The notes under the pieces were generated by a model, which was not told the DNA's origin, ran no database searches, and saw nothing but the letters and a program-made list of their open reading frames with translations. The translations under genes and the position numbers were made by a program. Shown here one piece after another: positions 39,627-52,037 of a stretch of 64,000 nucleotides of DNA; position 1 is the first letter of the stretch, and each line of letters starts with the position of its first letter. This DNA is from Azolla caroliniana. Lineage: Eukaryota > Polypodiophyta. The stretch spans positions 10,726,001 to 10,790,000 of the forward strand of contig JBHGNT010000010.1 of NCBI GenBank assembly GCA_043228905.1, read 5' to 3'.

Positions 39627-42600
39627 ATGGCTACTCAAATGGGGAGTGCTCTCCCTAGCGAGAAGTTGGATCGCAACAACTTTGCATCCTGGGAGTACAA
39701 GATGCACCAATACCTTGTCAGCCAAGGCTATTGGAGCTACATTAAAGGAGCACAAGAAAATCGGCCCAACCCAGAAGACGCCGACTATGCAACGTGGGAG
39801 CAGGCAAGCCGAGTGATGTATTGCTTGGTGACATGTGTTCACGACCACATGCTCGGGTACATTTGAGAAGCCAAGAAGCCGAAGGAAGCGTGGGAGAATC
39901 TACGAAAGATTTTCGCCGCCAACACTATCGCGAGAAAGTTTCAACTCCACCAAGAGTTGAATAATATCCAACAAAGGGATATGTCCGTCATGAGCTACAC
40001 CTTGAAGATCAAGGAGCTTTGTGATTCGCTTGGCTCGATAAGCGTAAACGTGGAGGATGACGAGATGGTGCAAATATATCTCGGCAGCCTTGCACCACGA
40101 TTTGGCGCGATGCAGACCGCCGTACTAGCACGGGAGAATCCACCCTCCTTCTTCGATCTTCAATCCATGTTGTTGGTCGAAGAAAACCATGTTCGAACAA
40201 GGAGTAATGGCTTGGAAGGCCAAATGCTCTACATATACTTGGATGGAGGAAGAGGACGTGACCGTGCAAGAAGAGGCCGATTGGGCCAAGGACGAGGCGA
40301 ACGAGGCCCGACTTACGAAAACAACTCGCAATTTCAGCATCAAGACAGAAGCCATCGAGGAACCTTTGGAAGAAGGGGAAGCTTCCATTCTGGTCCGAAC
40401 CGACAAAGCTCGGTTGAATGTGGATATTGCAGAAAAATCGGTCACCACGAAGAAGAATGCCGTAAGAAGATACGCGAGTCGGCTTCCACTAGCTAACAAC
40501 TCACCAACTACGCCATCAACTCCGACTATGACGATCGCGACGGAATGTCCATGATGAGACATAGAGCGAATTCTATGTCGGCCTCTACTTTTACTAATGC
40601 CTCCGGTCCGGAAGACGTATGGTTCGTCGATTCCGGTGCCTTGAACCATATGACATCGCATCAAGAATGGTTCCGAGAACTTCGAGAGCCGGACTGACCC
40701 AACTATGTCAAAACCGGAGACGACACTACGCACCCGATTTAGTAGATTGGCAATGTTCTGTTCGGAGAAGAAGGTAAGCAAACTTATATTAAAAATGTCT
40801 TGCATGTACCAACTATCACGAAGAATTTGGTCTTCGTCGGCCAAATTGTAGAGCAAGGAATGCAAGTACGATTTAATCAAGGTGGTTGCTTCATCGAAAA
40901 AGAGGGCCGACTCATCACACGCGGATGAAGAGAGGGTCGAATGTTCATTCTTGACTCACACGAGATGAAATCGGCCATATTCACAAAGGGCATGAAAGCC
41001 GATTCCGACATAGAGTTATGGCACAAGCGGATTGGCCATATCAACCTCCAAAAGCTCAAGGCAATGCAATCGAAAGTAGTCGTCATCGGGCTCCTGACAT
41101 TCACGGAGAAAGAGATTGAAGGCGTGTGTGCCGCTTGCCAATTCGGCAAGCAACATCGGCACCCATTTCCGAAGGAGCGGAACGTGAGCAAAGGCGTACT
41201 CGACGTAATTCATTCCGATGTATGGGGACTAGCTCAAACGGAGACATTCGGCGGATGCCGATACTACGTGACCTTCATCGACGACTTCTCTAGGCACACT
41301 TGGATCTACCCGATGTGACAAAAGAGCAAAGTGTTTGGACACTTCCAAAAATTTAAGAATGAAGTCGAGAAAGCCAAGGACCGACACGTACGATGTCTTC
41401 AGTCGGATGGAGGCAAGGAGTACTTCTCCGACGAATTTTTGGCATTTCTATGGAAAGAAGGAATACGACAAGAGTTTTCGTGTCGACATACCCCACAACA
41501 AAACGGAGTGGCCAAACGCAAGAATCGGCACATCCTCGAAGTGGCACGGGCTATGCTTAACAAAAAGCACATGCCGAAGTTGTACTGGGCAGAAGCGGCT
41601 AACACGGCCATATACCTCATGAATCGGTGTACGACATCGGGTGTGCACGAACTTACTCCGCACGAGAAGTTTTTCGGAAAGAAGTCGGACCTATCACATG
41701 TTCGGATATTCGGCTCCATTGCGTACGTGCACATCCCCGACGAGAAGCGTCGAAAGCTTGACCTGAAGTCGAAGAAATGTATCCTCGTAGGATACTCACT
41801 GGAGCAAAAGGGGTACAAGTGCTATCACCCGTCAACTCGAAAATTTCGAATAAGTCGAGACGTCGTTTTCGACGAGTCCGCATCCTGGTACGCACCAGAG
41901 ACAACTTTGACTTCGATACCGCTCGACCTGGATTCCGCCGAAATAGAGATAGAAGCCAAATATCTACTCACACGCATGTTCGAAGAAAGCCCAATTATGA
42001 CAAGGCTTAGTGGGCCACAAGAACCCCTGAGCGATCAAAGCACATCTCGGCCGAGTCCGAAGATGGACAAAGGGAAGGCGAAAATGCCGGAGTATGAAGA
42101 CAATCACTTCGACAGCAACAAATCGACTCACTTTGTCAATAGTGAGTTTGAAGGCCTTGAGATCCGGACAAATGGAGCGGAGAAAGCCGTAGTATTTGCA
42201 AACGAGAAGCTTCGCCGATCCACCCGTGAAAAGAACCCCGTAAGCTGATTCGGCTACGACAATTATATGGCGTACCATTACGCCTTTATGATGAAGGTAG
42301 CAATAGTACGGGAGCCGGAAACCTTTTCCGGAGCCGCGAAGGACCCGCGATGGATCGAAGCAATGAACGAGGAGATGCATGCACTATGCAAGAACGAGAC
42401 ATGGGATCTCGTTCCCCACTCACCGCACAAGAAGGCAATTGGCTGCAAATGGATCTACAAGGTGAAATATAATGTCGACGGCTCTGTCAACCACTACAAA
42501 GGTCGACTTGTAGCGAAAGGATACACACAAACACACGGCGTCGACTATGAAGAAACATTTGCCCTGGTGGCAAAGATGATGACTGTGCAGACCGTAATTG

Positions 42601-43870
42601 CATTCGCAGCGGCTAAAGGGTGGCACCTCCATCAAATGGACGTCAAGAACGCCTTTCTTCAAGGCGAATTAGACGAGGAGGTGCACATGGTACAACCACT
42701 CGGCTTCGAATTGCGCATTCATCCAAAAGCCGTATGCCACTCAAGAAACCTCTCTATGGCCTCAAGCAAGCACCGCGTGCTTGGCATTCGAAGATTACGC
42801 AATATCTTCATCAAATCGGCTTTCAAATGTCGAAATCCGACAACTCCCTATACGTACGACACGACTCTAGAAGCCTAATTGTCATCATCCAATACGTAGA
42901 TGATCTGGTCATTGGAGGTGAAAGTCTAGTCGACATCAACAAGGTCAGGTCCCTCCTCTCCGGAAAATTCGTGATGACGGACATGAAGGAGCTCCATTAC
43001 TTCCTTGGCATCGAAGTAATTCAGATCCTGGCCGGCATTATGATCTCTCAATGGCACTACATTCTCAACTTGTTATACAAGTTCCGGATGACTGAGTGAA
43101 AATTGGTCGCTATGCCTCTTGATCGAAACCTCAAACTAGATGTTGACTCTAACACAGATGAGTGCAAGTCGACCCAATATCGTCAACTGATCGGGAGCCT
43201 CATCTATCTCACTATCACTCGACCCGACCTTAGCTATCCAGTCGGACTCCTCAGCCAATTCATGCAAAAACCATGCGACATTCACTTGGATTGCGCTAAG
43301 CAAGTATTACGATACGTGAGCGGCACAATGGGTTATGGCATTCTGTATGCATCGGCCACACCAATACGACTCGAAGGGTACACATACGCGGACTGGGCAG
43401 GCTACAAAGCTGATCGACGATCGACATCCGGATTTGTCTTCTCGCTCGGTAGCGGAGCAATATCTTGGAGTAGTAAGAAGCAGCCAACCGTCGCACTTTC
43501 AAGTACAAAGGCCGAATACAGGGGCGCAACTGTACCTGTATGTGAAGCCGTATGGCTCAAGAGGATTTTGAAGGATCTGGGTGTCCCCATCAAGGATTTG
43601 ACTCCCATTTACTGCGACAATATGAGCAGTATATATCTGGCTTGGAACCTGGTGTTCCATGCACGCACAAAGCACATCGAAGTGCACTATAACTTCATTC
43701 GAGAGCGTGTACATGCCGGAGATGTCGACCTTCAACACATCAACACGAATCTTCAGATGGCCGACATCTTCACCAAAGCCTTAGGAGCCTACAAGCTTCA
43801 ACAATTCATGTCAGACCTTGGATTGATGATCCCTGACTTGCCAAGCTTCAGGGGGAGTACAAGCGAGAAC
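39627..43870 (+). pseudogene. Copia-4 Gag-Pol, all domains present but interrupted
   Basis: ATG 39627 opens MATQMGSALPSEKLDRNNFA. Domains: zinc knuckle CGYCRKIGHHEEEC (about 40418); protease VWFVDSGALNHMTSH; pre-integrase LWHKRIGHINLQ with CAACQFGKQH; integrase with HSDVWG, QSDGGKEYF and TPQQNGVAKRKN; reverse transcriptase with KWIYKVKYNVDGS and YVDDLVIGG; RNase H with YADWAGYKADRRSTSG and HARTKHIEVHYNFIRERV. In-frame stops fall near 39865, 40495, 40697, 40741, 40927, 41317, 42246 and 43098, and the frame shifts near 42740. Several stops are TGA where sister copies have CGA, the outcome expected of deaminated methyl-CpG. No functional product is expected. Confidence 0.85.
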
Positions 43871-43977
43871 CGGATATTGTCTGAACCGGGTACGAGCCAA
43901 AGCGGACACCAGAGATCGTCCAAACCGGAGCGGACATCAATCAAAAGGAACCAACCCGAGTTGAGCTTGAGGGGGCG

Positions 43978-44431
43978 TGTTGAGAATCAAGCTCAACATA
44001 GCACAACGTGTGAACACACCTTTTGAGAATCTATGATTACTCAAAGGTCAAGAGTCACACCACTACTCTCTACACATTAACCATGTGTCATAGAATCATA
44101 TTCTATGACGCATAACTAATGAGTTACATATTCCCCATGACTATGAGTCTTCACATTCCTCAAGAGAGAGAGTGGTTGTTGTAAGTTAATGAAGAGAGAG
44201 GGTGACTCTATATAAAGCACCCTCCTCATACTTCATACTAAGTCGGTTGTGACTCCTTATTATGCTACACTTTGTAATTCTTATTCTACTTGTGAAATAT
44301 ACACCTTATTCTTGTCAAGTATTCCTTTCTCTATCTATCTTGTGTTCTTTCACCTCTCCTCTAATTCCTCTCACACATATACATAACACACATCCCTTCC
44401 CCTACACAAGAATCACCATCGATTCTTTATA
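43978..44431 (+). repeat. Copia-4 3' LTR
   Basis: 454 bp, after the GAGCTTGAGGGGGCG purine tract. It ends TTCTTTATA, where the 5' LTR has TTCTTTACA. A second purine tract, CTTCAGGGGGAGTA, lies 120 bases upstream near 43845. Confidence 0.9.
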
Positions 44432-44436
44432 GGGCC

Positions 44437-44660
44437 AATGCCCGAAAGATCACTAGGTGGCTCCCGGTACTTCATCACTTTCGTCTAGACCTATTCGATT
44501 AGGTCCAAAGAAGAAGCACTCAAGATCTTCGCTCGATGGTTAGTCAAAGTGGAGAACGAATCAAGATACCAAGTGAAGACACTCTTATCCAACAAGGAGG
44601 TAAATACACCTCCCGAACCTTCAAACAGTACCTCTCCGACAAAGGGATCGGACACGAGAA
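44437..44660 (+). pseudogene. Copia-5 integrase fragment after copia-4
   Basis: MPERSLGGSRYFITFV, stop, then SKEEALKIFARWLVKVENES and GGKYTSRTFKQYLSDKGIG continue the integrase core split at 39000 (the D and GG-Y region). It ends where an antisense integrase fragment of another family begins. Confidence 0.65.
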
Positions 44661-44945
44661 GACCATTCTTGAGAAATATGCATGGTTTCGACTTACTGTC
44701 GAGCTTCAACCTTTGATCCTTGGCCACATGCATATACACTAAGCATCCGAACACCCCCATGTGTCGGTAGGAGATATCCTTTCCTGTCCACACCCTTTGT
44801 GGGACATCACCTTTCAATGGCACTAAGGGAGATCTATTGATCAGATACACAACTATATATATCGCCTCAACCCAATACGATTTCGGCGGCTCAGCATGCT
44901 TCTTACTCTCTCCATGACCATTCGATTCATCCTCTCTACACACTC
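44661..44945 (-). pseudogene. Copia integrase fragment of the copia-3 family
   Basis: The minus strand reads NRSPLVPLKGDVPQRVWTGK, then DISYRHMGVFGCLVYMHVAK, close to the copia-3 integrase C-terminal segment (PLDGDTPQRVWTGKEVSYRH). It ends at the left border of repeat block 2. Confidence 0.75.
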
Positions 44946-45569
44946 ATAATACACAAAGAAGCCTACACCATAGATTAGGCACATACAAACATACATACAT
45001 ACATACGTGATACATACATGCATGCATACATACATAGACACATAGATTTTATTATTGTTAGAGTTAACATAATTCTTCCATCATGAACTATTTTGTAGGT
45101 TGCTTCTTTACTCTCCATGAAAGAGACTAAAGTTGGGAGTTTAGAATCTGATGATCTTGTGTGCCTAGATCTAATTGATCTATGAGAATTTCTCATCTAT
45201 CCAAGCTACGTGTGTTTGTTTAAGGTGATGCGATCTTATTTTTCTATTTATTAACCGTTCACAGAAGATCCATGACTCATACATAATACATTCTTGACCA
45301 CATGCAATGACCAAATGTATAACATATTTCTGCCGAGAGGAGTTGGTGTATCCGTCCGATATTGCAGAAGATGGAAATGCGAGGTGGGTCAAGGCATCAG
45401 GGAAGTGACAAGAAAAAGAAATGCAAAGTCGATTAGGGCATCCGGAGAATGAGTTATGACGGCAAACCATGAATGCTCCTCACTCTCACCCTCAACTGCA
45501 CCCTTGATCATGTAATTGATATATGACGCATACTAGAAACAATGCATGGGGGAATTGGCAGGGATTTAT

Positions 45570-45794
45570 TGTTAATAGTACCTCTAAATACCACAAGAAA
45601 CTAAAAAGACAAGAGTTATAACGATATAAAAACAAATTAATCGTTACAAAGACATGTCCTTATCCATTACGTGTCCTATATGTATATATAAAAAATAGTA
45701 TGTGCAACATGTGTGTGTAATCACACTTAGTTGTTCCAATGAGTTCTTACATTGTAATAGAGTTCTTCTAATATCAAGTATTCCTTGTTCTACA
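45570..45794 (+). repeat. Copy-2 counterpart of the LTR at 33730
   Basis: It starts TGTTAATAGTACC and ends TTGTTCTACA, shortened by internal deletions. It has the same purine tract before and TTGTTATCAAAC after. Confidence 0.6.
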
Positions 45795-45814
45795 TTGTTA
45801 TCAAACCTCTTTCT

Positions 45815-47612
45815 TTGTTTAATTTCTTCCACTTTGTTTGAGCATTCTAATTAAATAGTGCCGAGAGCATAATTGCACAATCTAAATCTCACTCTTGCAC
45901 TCTTTTACAACAAACGAAACTCTGTCCACATCACTTGAGACAAACTCAATACTATGCCAAGTTCAAGCAGAAATTATGACTTGGACAAACTAATAGATAG
46001 AACTACAAAACATTGAAGACTAGGATGGAGCTTCTACTTGATGTTGAGGAGCTTGTCAAAGTCACAATTGGCGCTAGTGAAGAACCTGGAAACCAATAGT
46101 CACCGAAATGGAAGGAGTGGCAGAGCTACACAAAAGAGATAGATTGGAGATAATACTAAATGTGGATCAAAAACAATGAAAAGCCATTCGAAAACTTACA
46201 TGTACAACTACAATGTGGGCAAAATTAAACGATCTACACGAACCTCAAGATAAACATCACACCTTAGGTATATTGTCTAATATGTGTGTTACAATAAGAA
46301 AAGACCTTATCAACTTAGGAGGAAACCATGGATGATGCAACTACCACGAAAATTGCATCTTAGAAGATGTCAAGATTGGCTTAGTACTAAGCAATCTCTT
46401 TGAAACTTGGGAAATCTTCATCCTTATCCATGGAGCACTACAACTTTGGGTGAGCTACTTACTAAAATCCGCCATGAAGATATTCAGTGAAAGACGAAGA
46501 GCAATGATCCACTAGTAACAATAACGGTCTCTATGAATCGATTTCAAAGAAATCAACCAAAAAATCAACAAAGGTACAAACTTGAAAAGGTAAGAAATAG
46601 TGAGTCTAATAAAACATATACTTTAAATAATGAAATGCAAAAATAGTGTGGACATGACGCACATTAGGAAAACAAAATTGAAGATGACAATACCTAGTTC
46701 TTGGATACTAGGTTACTCAGTGTTTGATATGTCGAAAATATTGGTTGGACAACTATCAAGAGCTCCCAACGCCATTGAATGCAACCTTTAGAGATGAAGG
46801 CAAAAATTTGGCAGTTGGAAAAGGTAACATTAAATTGAAGTTTATCTCTAAGCATATAGATTACGAATTTCAGATATATATTTTGGAATTGCAAAACACG
46901 TTGTCGTGTTACTTCACATAGATGCGAGGAACGTAGGCGGAACCATGAAGGCCTTAGACCGAGGAGTGCAAGAAGGGAGATGAGAGAAAGAAACTCAAGA
47001 CATGCGAAGTACTGAAACAACTTATATTAATAGGGCAATTATGACCAGCTCAACCGGGAATGAGCTACGAGCTCAATTACCAACACACGCACTCCACAAC
47101 CATGACGCAACAGGGCCTTTGTCGGGAGCACTCGGGCTTCCTACACAAACAGAGATGTCTCTGCATCCAAGACAACAAAATCCCAAGATTGGGAAACAGG
47201 AAATAGAAATCCGAAAACAGGAAACAGAAGACAGATGCTCGGTTCCTAGTCTGACAACACCTCCTTCCCCTCAAAACGCGTAGGCCCCCTCTTTTCAGCC
47301 CTTTCTCCCTCCTTTTATATACCAAGGAGGGCGGACTGTATGTAATTAATTCGGCCACCCCTCGACAACGATTTGCTTAGATCCTAGGTTCTTTGCAGGT
47401 AGTTATTATTCGCGTGCCTCCCGTAAGCGGCGATTCACGCGCCTTTGGTCCCCTTTTCTCCTGTGGCCGGTTTTCCCCATGACAACGTGTTATCAATGAG
47501 ACAAACTACTACAAAAGGAATGACTATCAAATTCAGGACAAACAAGCTACCTTGTATATCCAAGGCGAACACCATGAGTTGAAAATTGTAAGTTCATAAC
47601 AAGGGTAACTAG
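45815..47612 (+). pseudogene. Decayed copia gag region, copy 2, split by a solo LTR
   Basis: Same relic as 34020-35238, with gag-like remnants and numerous stops, interrupted at 46902-47484. Confidence 0.45.
46902..47484 (-). mobile_element. Solo LTR, 583 bp
   Basis: It is absent from the matching place in copy 1 (near 35108). It has TGTCGTG...ATGACA termini and the flank ACGT on both sides (46898-46901, 47485-47488), one base short of the usual five. A TATATAAAAGGAGGG promoter box on the minus strand sets the orientation. Confidence 0.7.
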
Positions 47613-47921
47613 TGTCAAATATGGTCATATAATGGACGTATTCACACTATCTGCTTGTCCAAACTAGGATAGGCTATTTCTATAAATAGCATAAAGGGCA
47701 GTACCCTAGTTTGGTTAGTATATAACCAACTTTGTAACTCGATGTTGTGTTGTTGCCATTACTTGTTCTTGAATAATACAAAGTTTGTATTTTGGCGCCT
47801 CTTTGTTTTTCCTTCTCTCCCTCTCTTGCTTTAAGTTATCTTAGCCTTCTTTATTCTTTGTTAACCGTTTCATTCAATAAACTTATTGTCTATTAACACA
47901 CATAATAGTGCATATAATGTT
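47613..47921 (+). repeat. Copy-2 counterpart of the LTR-like segment at 35239
   Basis: TGTCAAATATGGTCATATAA TGGACGTATTCACACTATC, collinear with copy 1. Confidence 0.5.
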
Positions 47922-48273
47922 TGTAAAGAATCGGATATGATTCTATGCAGTGGAAGAGATATGTGTGTGTATGTGTGTGCGTGAGAGAGAGAGAGTGAGA
48001 GAGAACACAGTGTATATAGAAAACAAGAAAAATTGTATTAACAAGAACAAGAATGAACTAATAGTTACAAAGAGAAGGAGAAGGTGCTTATGTAGTCACC
48101 TTCTCTCTAAGTTCTCTCACCAGAACCGCCTCTTGGAAAAGAGGTGGATTCTTAACTACTTACTGAATATGTGTCATAGGGTATTAACTTATACGACACA
48201 TTAGTGATTAGAGAAAGGGGTGGGGTGTTCACACACTTGAGCAAACACGGGAAGTTAAGTTTCATTCTCAACA
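47922..48273 (-). repeat. Copia LTR, minus strand, copy 2
   Basis: The minus strand starts TGTTGAGAATGAAACTTAAC after a GGGGCG purine tract and ends GATTCTTTACA. It matches 35551-35906. Confidence 0.7.
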
Positions 48274-48429
48274 CGCCCCTTCAAACGCAAGTCGCCAGAT
48301 AGTTGGTTCGAACTTTGGGTTGATTGTGACTTCGGATTGGCTATTGTGGATGATCGGCTCACTCCTGTGTCTGCTCTGCTCCGTTTGACTTCGTGTTAGC
48401 CTGCCCCTTATCCATACTCCCCATCAAAC

Positions 48430-49212
48430 TCGGATGGTTGGCGATCGAAAGACCAAGGTTTGTCATGAACTACCACAACTTGTCAACTCCTAGGGCCTTT
48501 ATGAAGATGTCAACTATCAACAAACTCATGTTGATGTGTTGTAGATTGACATTTCCGGCTAGAACTCGGTCTCGGATGAAGTGATAGTGCACGTCAATGT
48601 CCTTGGTTCGATCATGAAATACAGGGTTCCGAGCTAGGTGAATACTGCTCATATTGTCGTAGTAGAGGAGAATCGGATCCTTGATGGGAATGCTCAGATC
48701 CTTCAATATTCTCTTAAGCCAAACGGCTTCACATGTGGCGACGACCACGCCCTTGTATTCGGCTTTTGTGCTCGACAATGCAACTGTCAATTGCTTCTTG
48801 CTACTCAAAGATATGGCTCCACTGTCGAAGGGGAAGACGAAGCCTGATGTTGATCGTTTGTCGGCTTTGTAGCCGACCCGGTCAACATTAGTATATTCTT
48901 TGAGTCGAATTGGTGTGCCTAACTTGTGGAGGATGTTGAAGTCCATCGTCCCACTTACATAGCGTAACACTCACTTAGCACACTCCAGGTGAGTGTTTCG
49001 TGGTGTTTGCGGAAATTGGCTAAGGAGGCCGACTGGGTAGCTGACATCGGGCCGAGTAATGGTGAGATAAATAATGCTCCCGACAAGCTTCTGATAGAAA
49101 GTCAATTCAAACTCTTCTGTGCCCGAATCGACATCTAGCCTTAGATTTCGATCAAGAGGGATAGTGACAGGCTTACACTCTGTCACCCCAAACTTGTAAA
49201 GAAGATTGAGGA
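48430..49212 (-). pseudogene. Copia RNase H relic, minus strand, copy 2
   Basis: Readable blocks are YILNLLYKFGVTECKPVTIP, LTITRPDVSYPVGLLSQF, VLRYVSGTMDFNILHKL, SSKKQLTVALSSTKAEYK, NMSSIHLARNPVFHDRTK and VDIFIKALGVDKLW. It is nearly complete through RNase H, with a few stops. The upstream RT part continues at 49862-50474 beyond a solo LTR. Confidence 0.78.
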
Positions 49213-49217
49213 TATAA

Positions 49218-49856
49218 TTGTTGGTAGACAGGTCCCTCCGGATGGGAAGAGAGAAGAACAGTGCCGACGAACAAACTCGGCCGAGGCCGACAGGCCGAGG
49301 CCGAAACGGTATGAACCGGATGAGGAGTACCCGACTGCGGAGAGTCGGATGGTGTAGGCCCGGTATGAACCGGATGAGGAGCACCCGACTGCGGAGAGCC
49401 GGATGGAGCCCATCGAGGCTACCTTTGTAAATAGCCGAAAAGTCATATTAGTATAAATATGACTTAGGGCAAACTTTTAGTGTGTAAGCAGTTGTTGCTG
49501 TTGTGGTTATTCTTTCTTGTTGGTGCAAGAAGTAGAGAGAGTGTGTAACTGTACAGAGAGAGAGAGAGATATAGAGACGAGGTCGTTGCCTCTGTTGTAA
49601 CCGCCGCCTGTGGCGAAGATCTGAGAGCACGAGGTCGTTGCCTCAGTGACCTCACTGTTGTATATTTCCGCATAGTGACAGTTTGCAGCTTGTGGGCTGC
49701 CGTGGTTTTTCCCCTATTTTGGGGTTTTCCACGTATACCTCCTATGTACCATTTCTCCTCTTTTGTGTCGCATTTCATTACCTGGTTTTTTCTGTGTATG
49801 AAAAGAATCTCGGTTGTGGCCGAGCGTCGGACATAAGGAACGTCAAGATCCCAACA
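49218..49856 (+). mobile_element. Solo LTR, 639 bp, related to copia-3/copia-8 LTRs
   Basis: Direct repeat ATAAT at 49213-49217 and 49857-49861. It starts TGTTGGTAGACAGGTCCCTC and ends GATCCCAACA. It contains duplicated CCGGATGAGGAGYACCCGAC units, GTATAAATATGAC, and GTGGTTTTTCCCC...GGGGTTTTCCAC. Confidence 0.9.
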
Positions 49857-49861
49857 ATAAT

Positions 49862-50474
49862 GGCATTGGGAGATCATGATGTCGTCAAGAGTCGGAATTA
49901 CTTCTATCCTTCATGTCTTTCATTTCGAATAGGCTAGAGAGTATGTTCTTGATATGTTCAATACCTACCAAGTGCTCTCCTCCAAAAACCAAGTCATCCA
50001 CATATATTATGATAAATACCTATCCTCTAGAGTCTCTTCGGATGAACAAAGAATTGTTGGGTGAAGATTTGGTGAAGTTGGACATTTTAAAGCCGATTTG
50101 GTGAAGATATTGGGTTATCTTCGAATGTCATGCTCCGTGTGCCTGCTTGAGGCCGTAGAGAGGCTATTTGAGTCGGCAGACAATAGTCGGATGCATACTC
50201 AACTTGAATCCAAGTGGTTGTACCTTGTACACCTCCTCTTCTAAATCGCCTTGGAGAAAGGCGTTCTTTACATCCATTCGGTGCAGGTGCCACCCTTTGG
50301 CTGCTACAAGCATGATCATGGTTCGAATGGTTGTCATCTTTTCCACCGGGGCAAAGGTCTCTTCATAATCGACCCCGTGTGTATGCACATACCCTTTTTC
50401 CACAAGTCGGGCCTTATACCGATTGAAAGTGTCGTCAGCATTGTGCTTCACCTTGTATATCCACTAGCATCCGA
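49862..50474 (-). pseudogene. Copia reverse transcriptase relic, minus strand, copy 2
   Basis: From 50474 downward: WIYKVKHNADDTFNRYKARL, then [40 protein letters not shown] and, in another frame, the YGLKQA region. It ends at the TGTTGGCAT LTR inserted at 50476. Confidence 0.75.
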
Positions 50475-50475
50475 T

Positions 50476-50746
50476 TGTTGGCATAAAAGGCTGACTCCTT
50501 TCTCTTTGTATCCTAGTGTGAACACGTCTTGAAGTTAGGGCTTGAGTACATAAGCTCAACCCTAACATTGTAACGATAATCTTGTATCTTGAGTCTTGTA
50601 GAGAGAGAGTTATAGAATAATAGAGAACTGAAGCTCAAACTGTGTCTATCTTCTTATTGTTGCATATTTGTGTCGTTTGTTGTGCATAGATCGACAGGTC
50701 CTCACACACACATACTTCTACACATCCTTTTGAATATGATCCAACA
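50476..50746 (+). repeat. Copy-2 counterpart of the copia-5 5' LTR
   Basis: TGTTGGCATAAAAGG...GATCCAACA, followed by TGGCATCAAAG, a mutated primer site. Confidence 0.72.
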
Positions 50747-50853
50747 AGTGGCATCAAAGAGACTTGTTTTTTAGCAACGAAGAAAAGCATAGAGAAGAGG
50801 AACCCGCTAGCTGAAAGAAAAGAGCATATCAGTAAATCTCACTTCAAAAAGAA

Positions 50854-51501
50854 CATGGCCTCAACATCTGGAACATGAGTTGAAATCCAGAAGTTCGATG
50901 GAGAAAACTTTTCCCTATGGAAGGAGATGATGCAAGACGTGTTGATCATTCAAAGTCAGGTTGAAGCCATTAGACATAGCGAAAAACCTACCTCAATGTG
51001 AGCCGAAGAGTGGAGATCAATAGATGAAATCGCACGCCACGCTCCACCATTCGGATGCATCTGGCCAAAAAAGTCTATTTCAATATGGCAAAGGAAACAA
51101 CAACATTCTCTTTGTGGGAAAAGTTTCAGGCAGTGTATGAGAAGAAGGCCACATCTTCAAAACTGATATTGATCCGACAACTATTGAACATGAAGATGAG
51201 AGAGACAAATTGAGCAACCTCCCACATCAACACCCTCAGTCGGGTTTTGTCTGAACTCTCCTCCCAAGGGATCAACTTCGAAGAAGAAGTGAAAGCCCTT
51301 GCCCTCCTATTGAGTTTGCCAGTGAGTTGGGAGATATTTTGCATGACTTTTGCAATAGTAGCCCTAGGCTAAACCTAGACGGAACTATTGGCCAAATCCT
51401 CACAGAGGACATTCGGCAAAAATCAATGGGACTCACCATGGACGAGTCTGCAGAAGCCCATCACTCGACTGAGTCGATCGACCGATCTAGTCGATCAAGA
51501 G
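50854..51501 (+). pseudogene. Copia-5-family gag, copy 2, truncated
   Basis: ATGGCCTCAACATCTGG opens the same gag as 37437, with a stop within ten codons and several frameshifts. AEEWRSIDEIA and SLWEKFQAVYEKKATSSKLI are legible. It is cut by copia-6 at 51502. Confidence 0.68.
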
Positions 51502-51802
51502 TGGTTAGAATCAAACTCAACTGCTTGTGAGTGGGAACACACTCTAGGATACTCAAGTATGTGAACACCCGACCTCCTTGTATAGTAACTAGTGTGTCAT
51601 AGAAGTTAATGTCCTATGACACATATTCCTTAGGTAATCAAGACACAACCTGTTTCCCAAGAGGTTGTACTAGTGAGAGAACTTAGAGAGAAGGTGGTTG
51701 ATGTAGCCACTTTCTCCCTCTCGTTGTAAATATTGGTTATTCTTACTTCCTTGTAATACAAATTTTCTGATTTTTCTGTAATCGTGCTCTCTCTCTCTCT
51801 CA

Positions 51803-51853
<51 letters not shown>

Positions 51854-51888
51854 TCTTCCGGTGCACAGAATCCATCCGATTCTTTACA
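51502..51888 (+). repeat. Copia-6 5' LTR
   Basis: It starts TGGTTAGAATCAAACTC and ends CGATTCTTTACA, with TGGAATCAGAGT at 51889. CT and CA microsatellites (51785-51850) lie near its 3' end. No 3' LTR was found. Confidence 0.75.
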
Positions 51889-52037
51889 TGGAATCAGAGT
51901 GCATGGTTGCTTGATCCAAACCCATCACCTCTGCGTGTGTTGTGCCTGATTCCACGTTCAACAAGAACTGATTGATCGTTGTAGCATCCATCTGCAGAAC
52001 TCACATCAAGAAGAAGAAGAAGAAGAAGAAGCTCAAC

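Larger units (their letters stand above)
39001..44431 (+). mobile_element. Copia-4: full-length but coding-dead copia
   Basis: It is 5431 bp with 454-bp LTRs at 39001-39454 and 43978-44431 and target repeat GGGCC at 38996-39000 and 44432-44436. LTRs differ at about eight positions by eye. Target is the integrase region of copia-5 (CGP codons). Confidence 0.93.
44955..51501 (+). repeat. Nested-repeat block, copy 2 of a direct duplication
   Basis: It is collinear with 33165-38200. Extra material is explained by solo LTRs at 46902-47484 and 49218-49856 and by RNase H sequence deleted from copy 1. It ends in gag at the copia-6 LTR. Confidence 0.75.
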
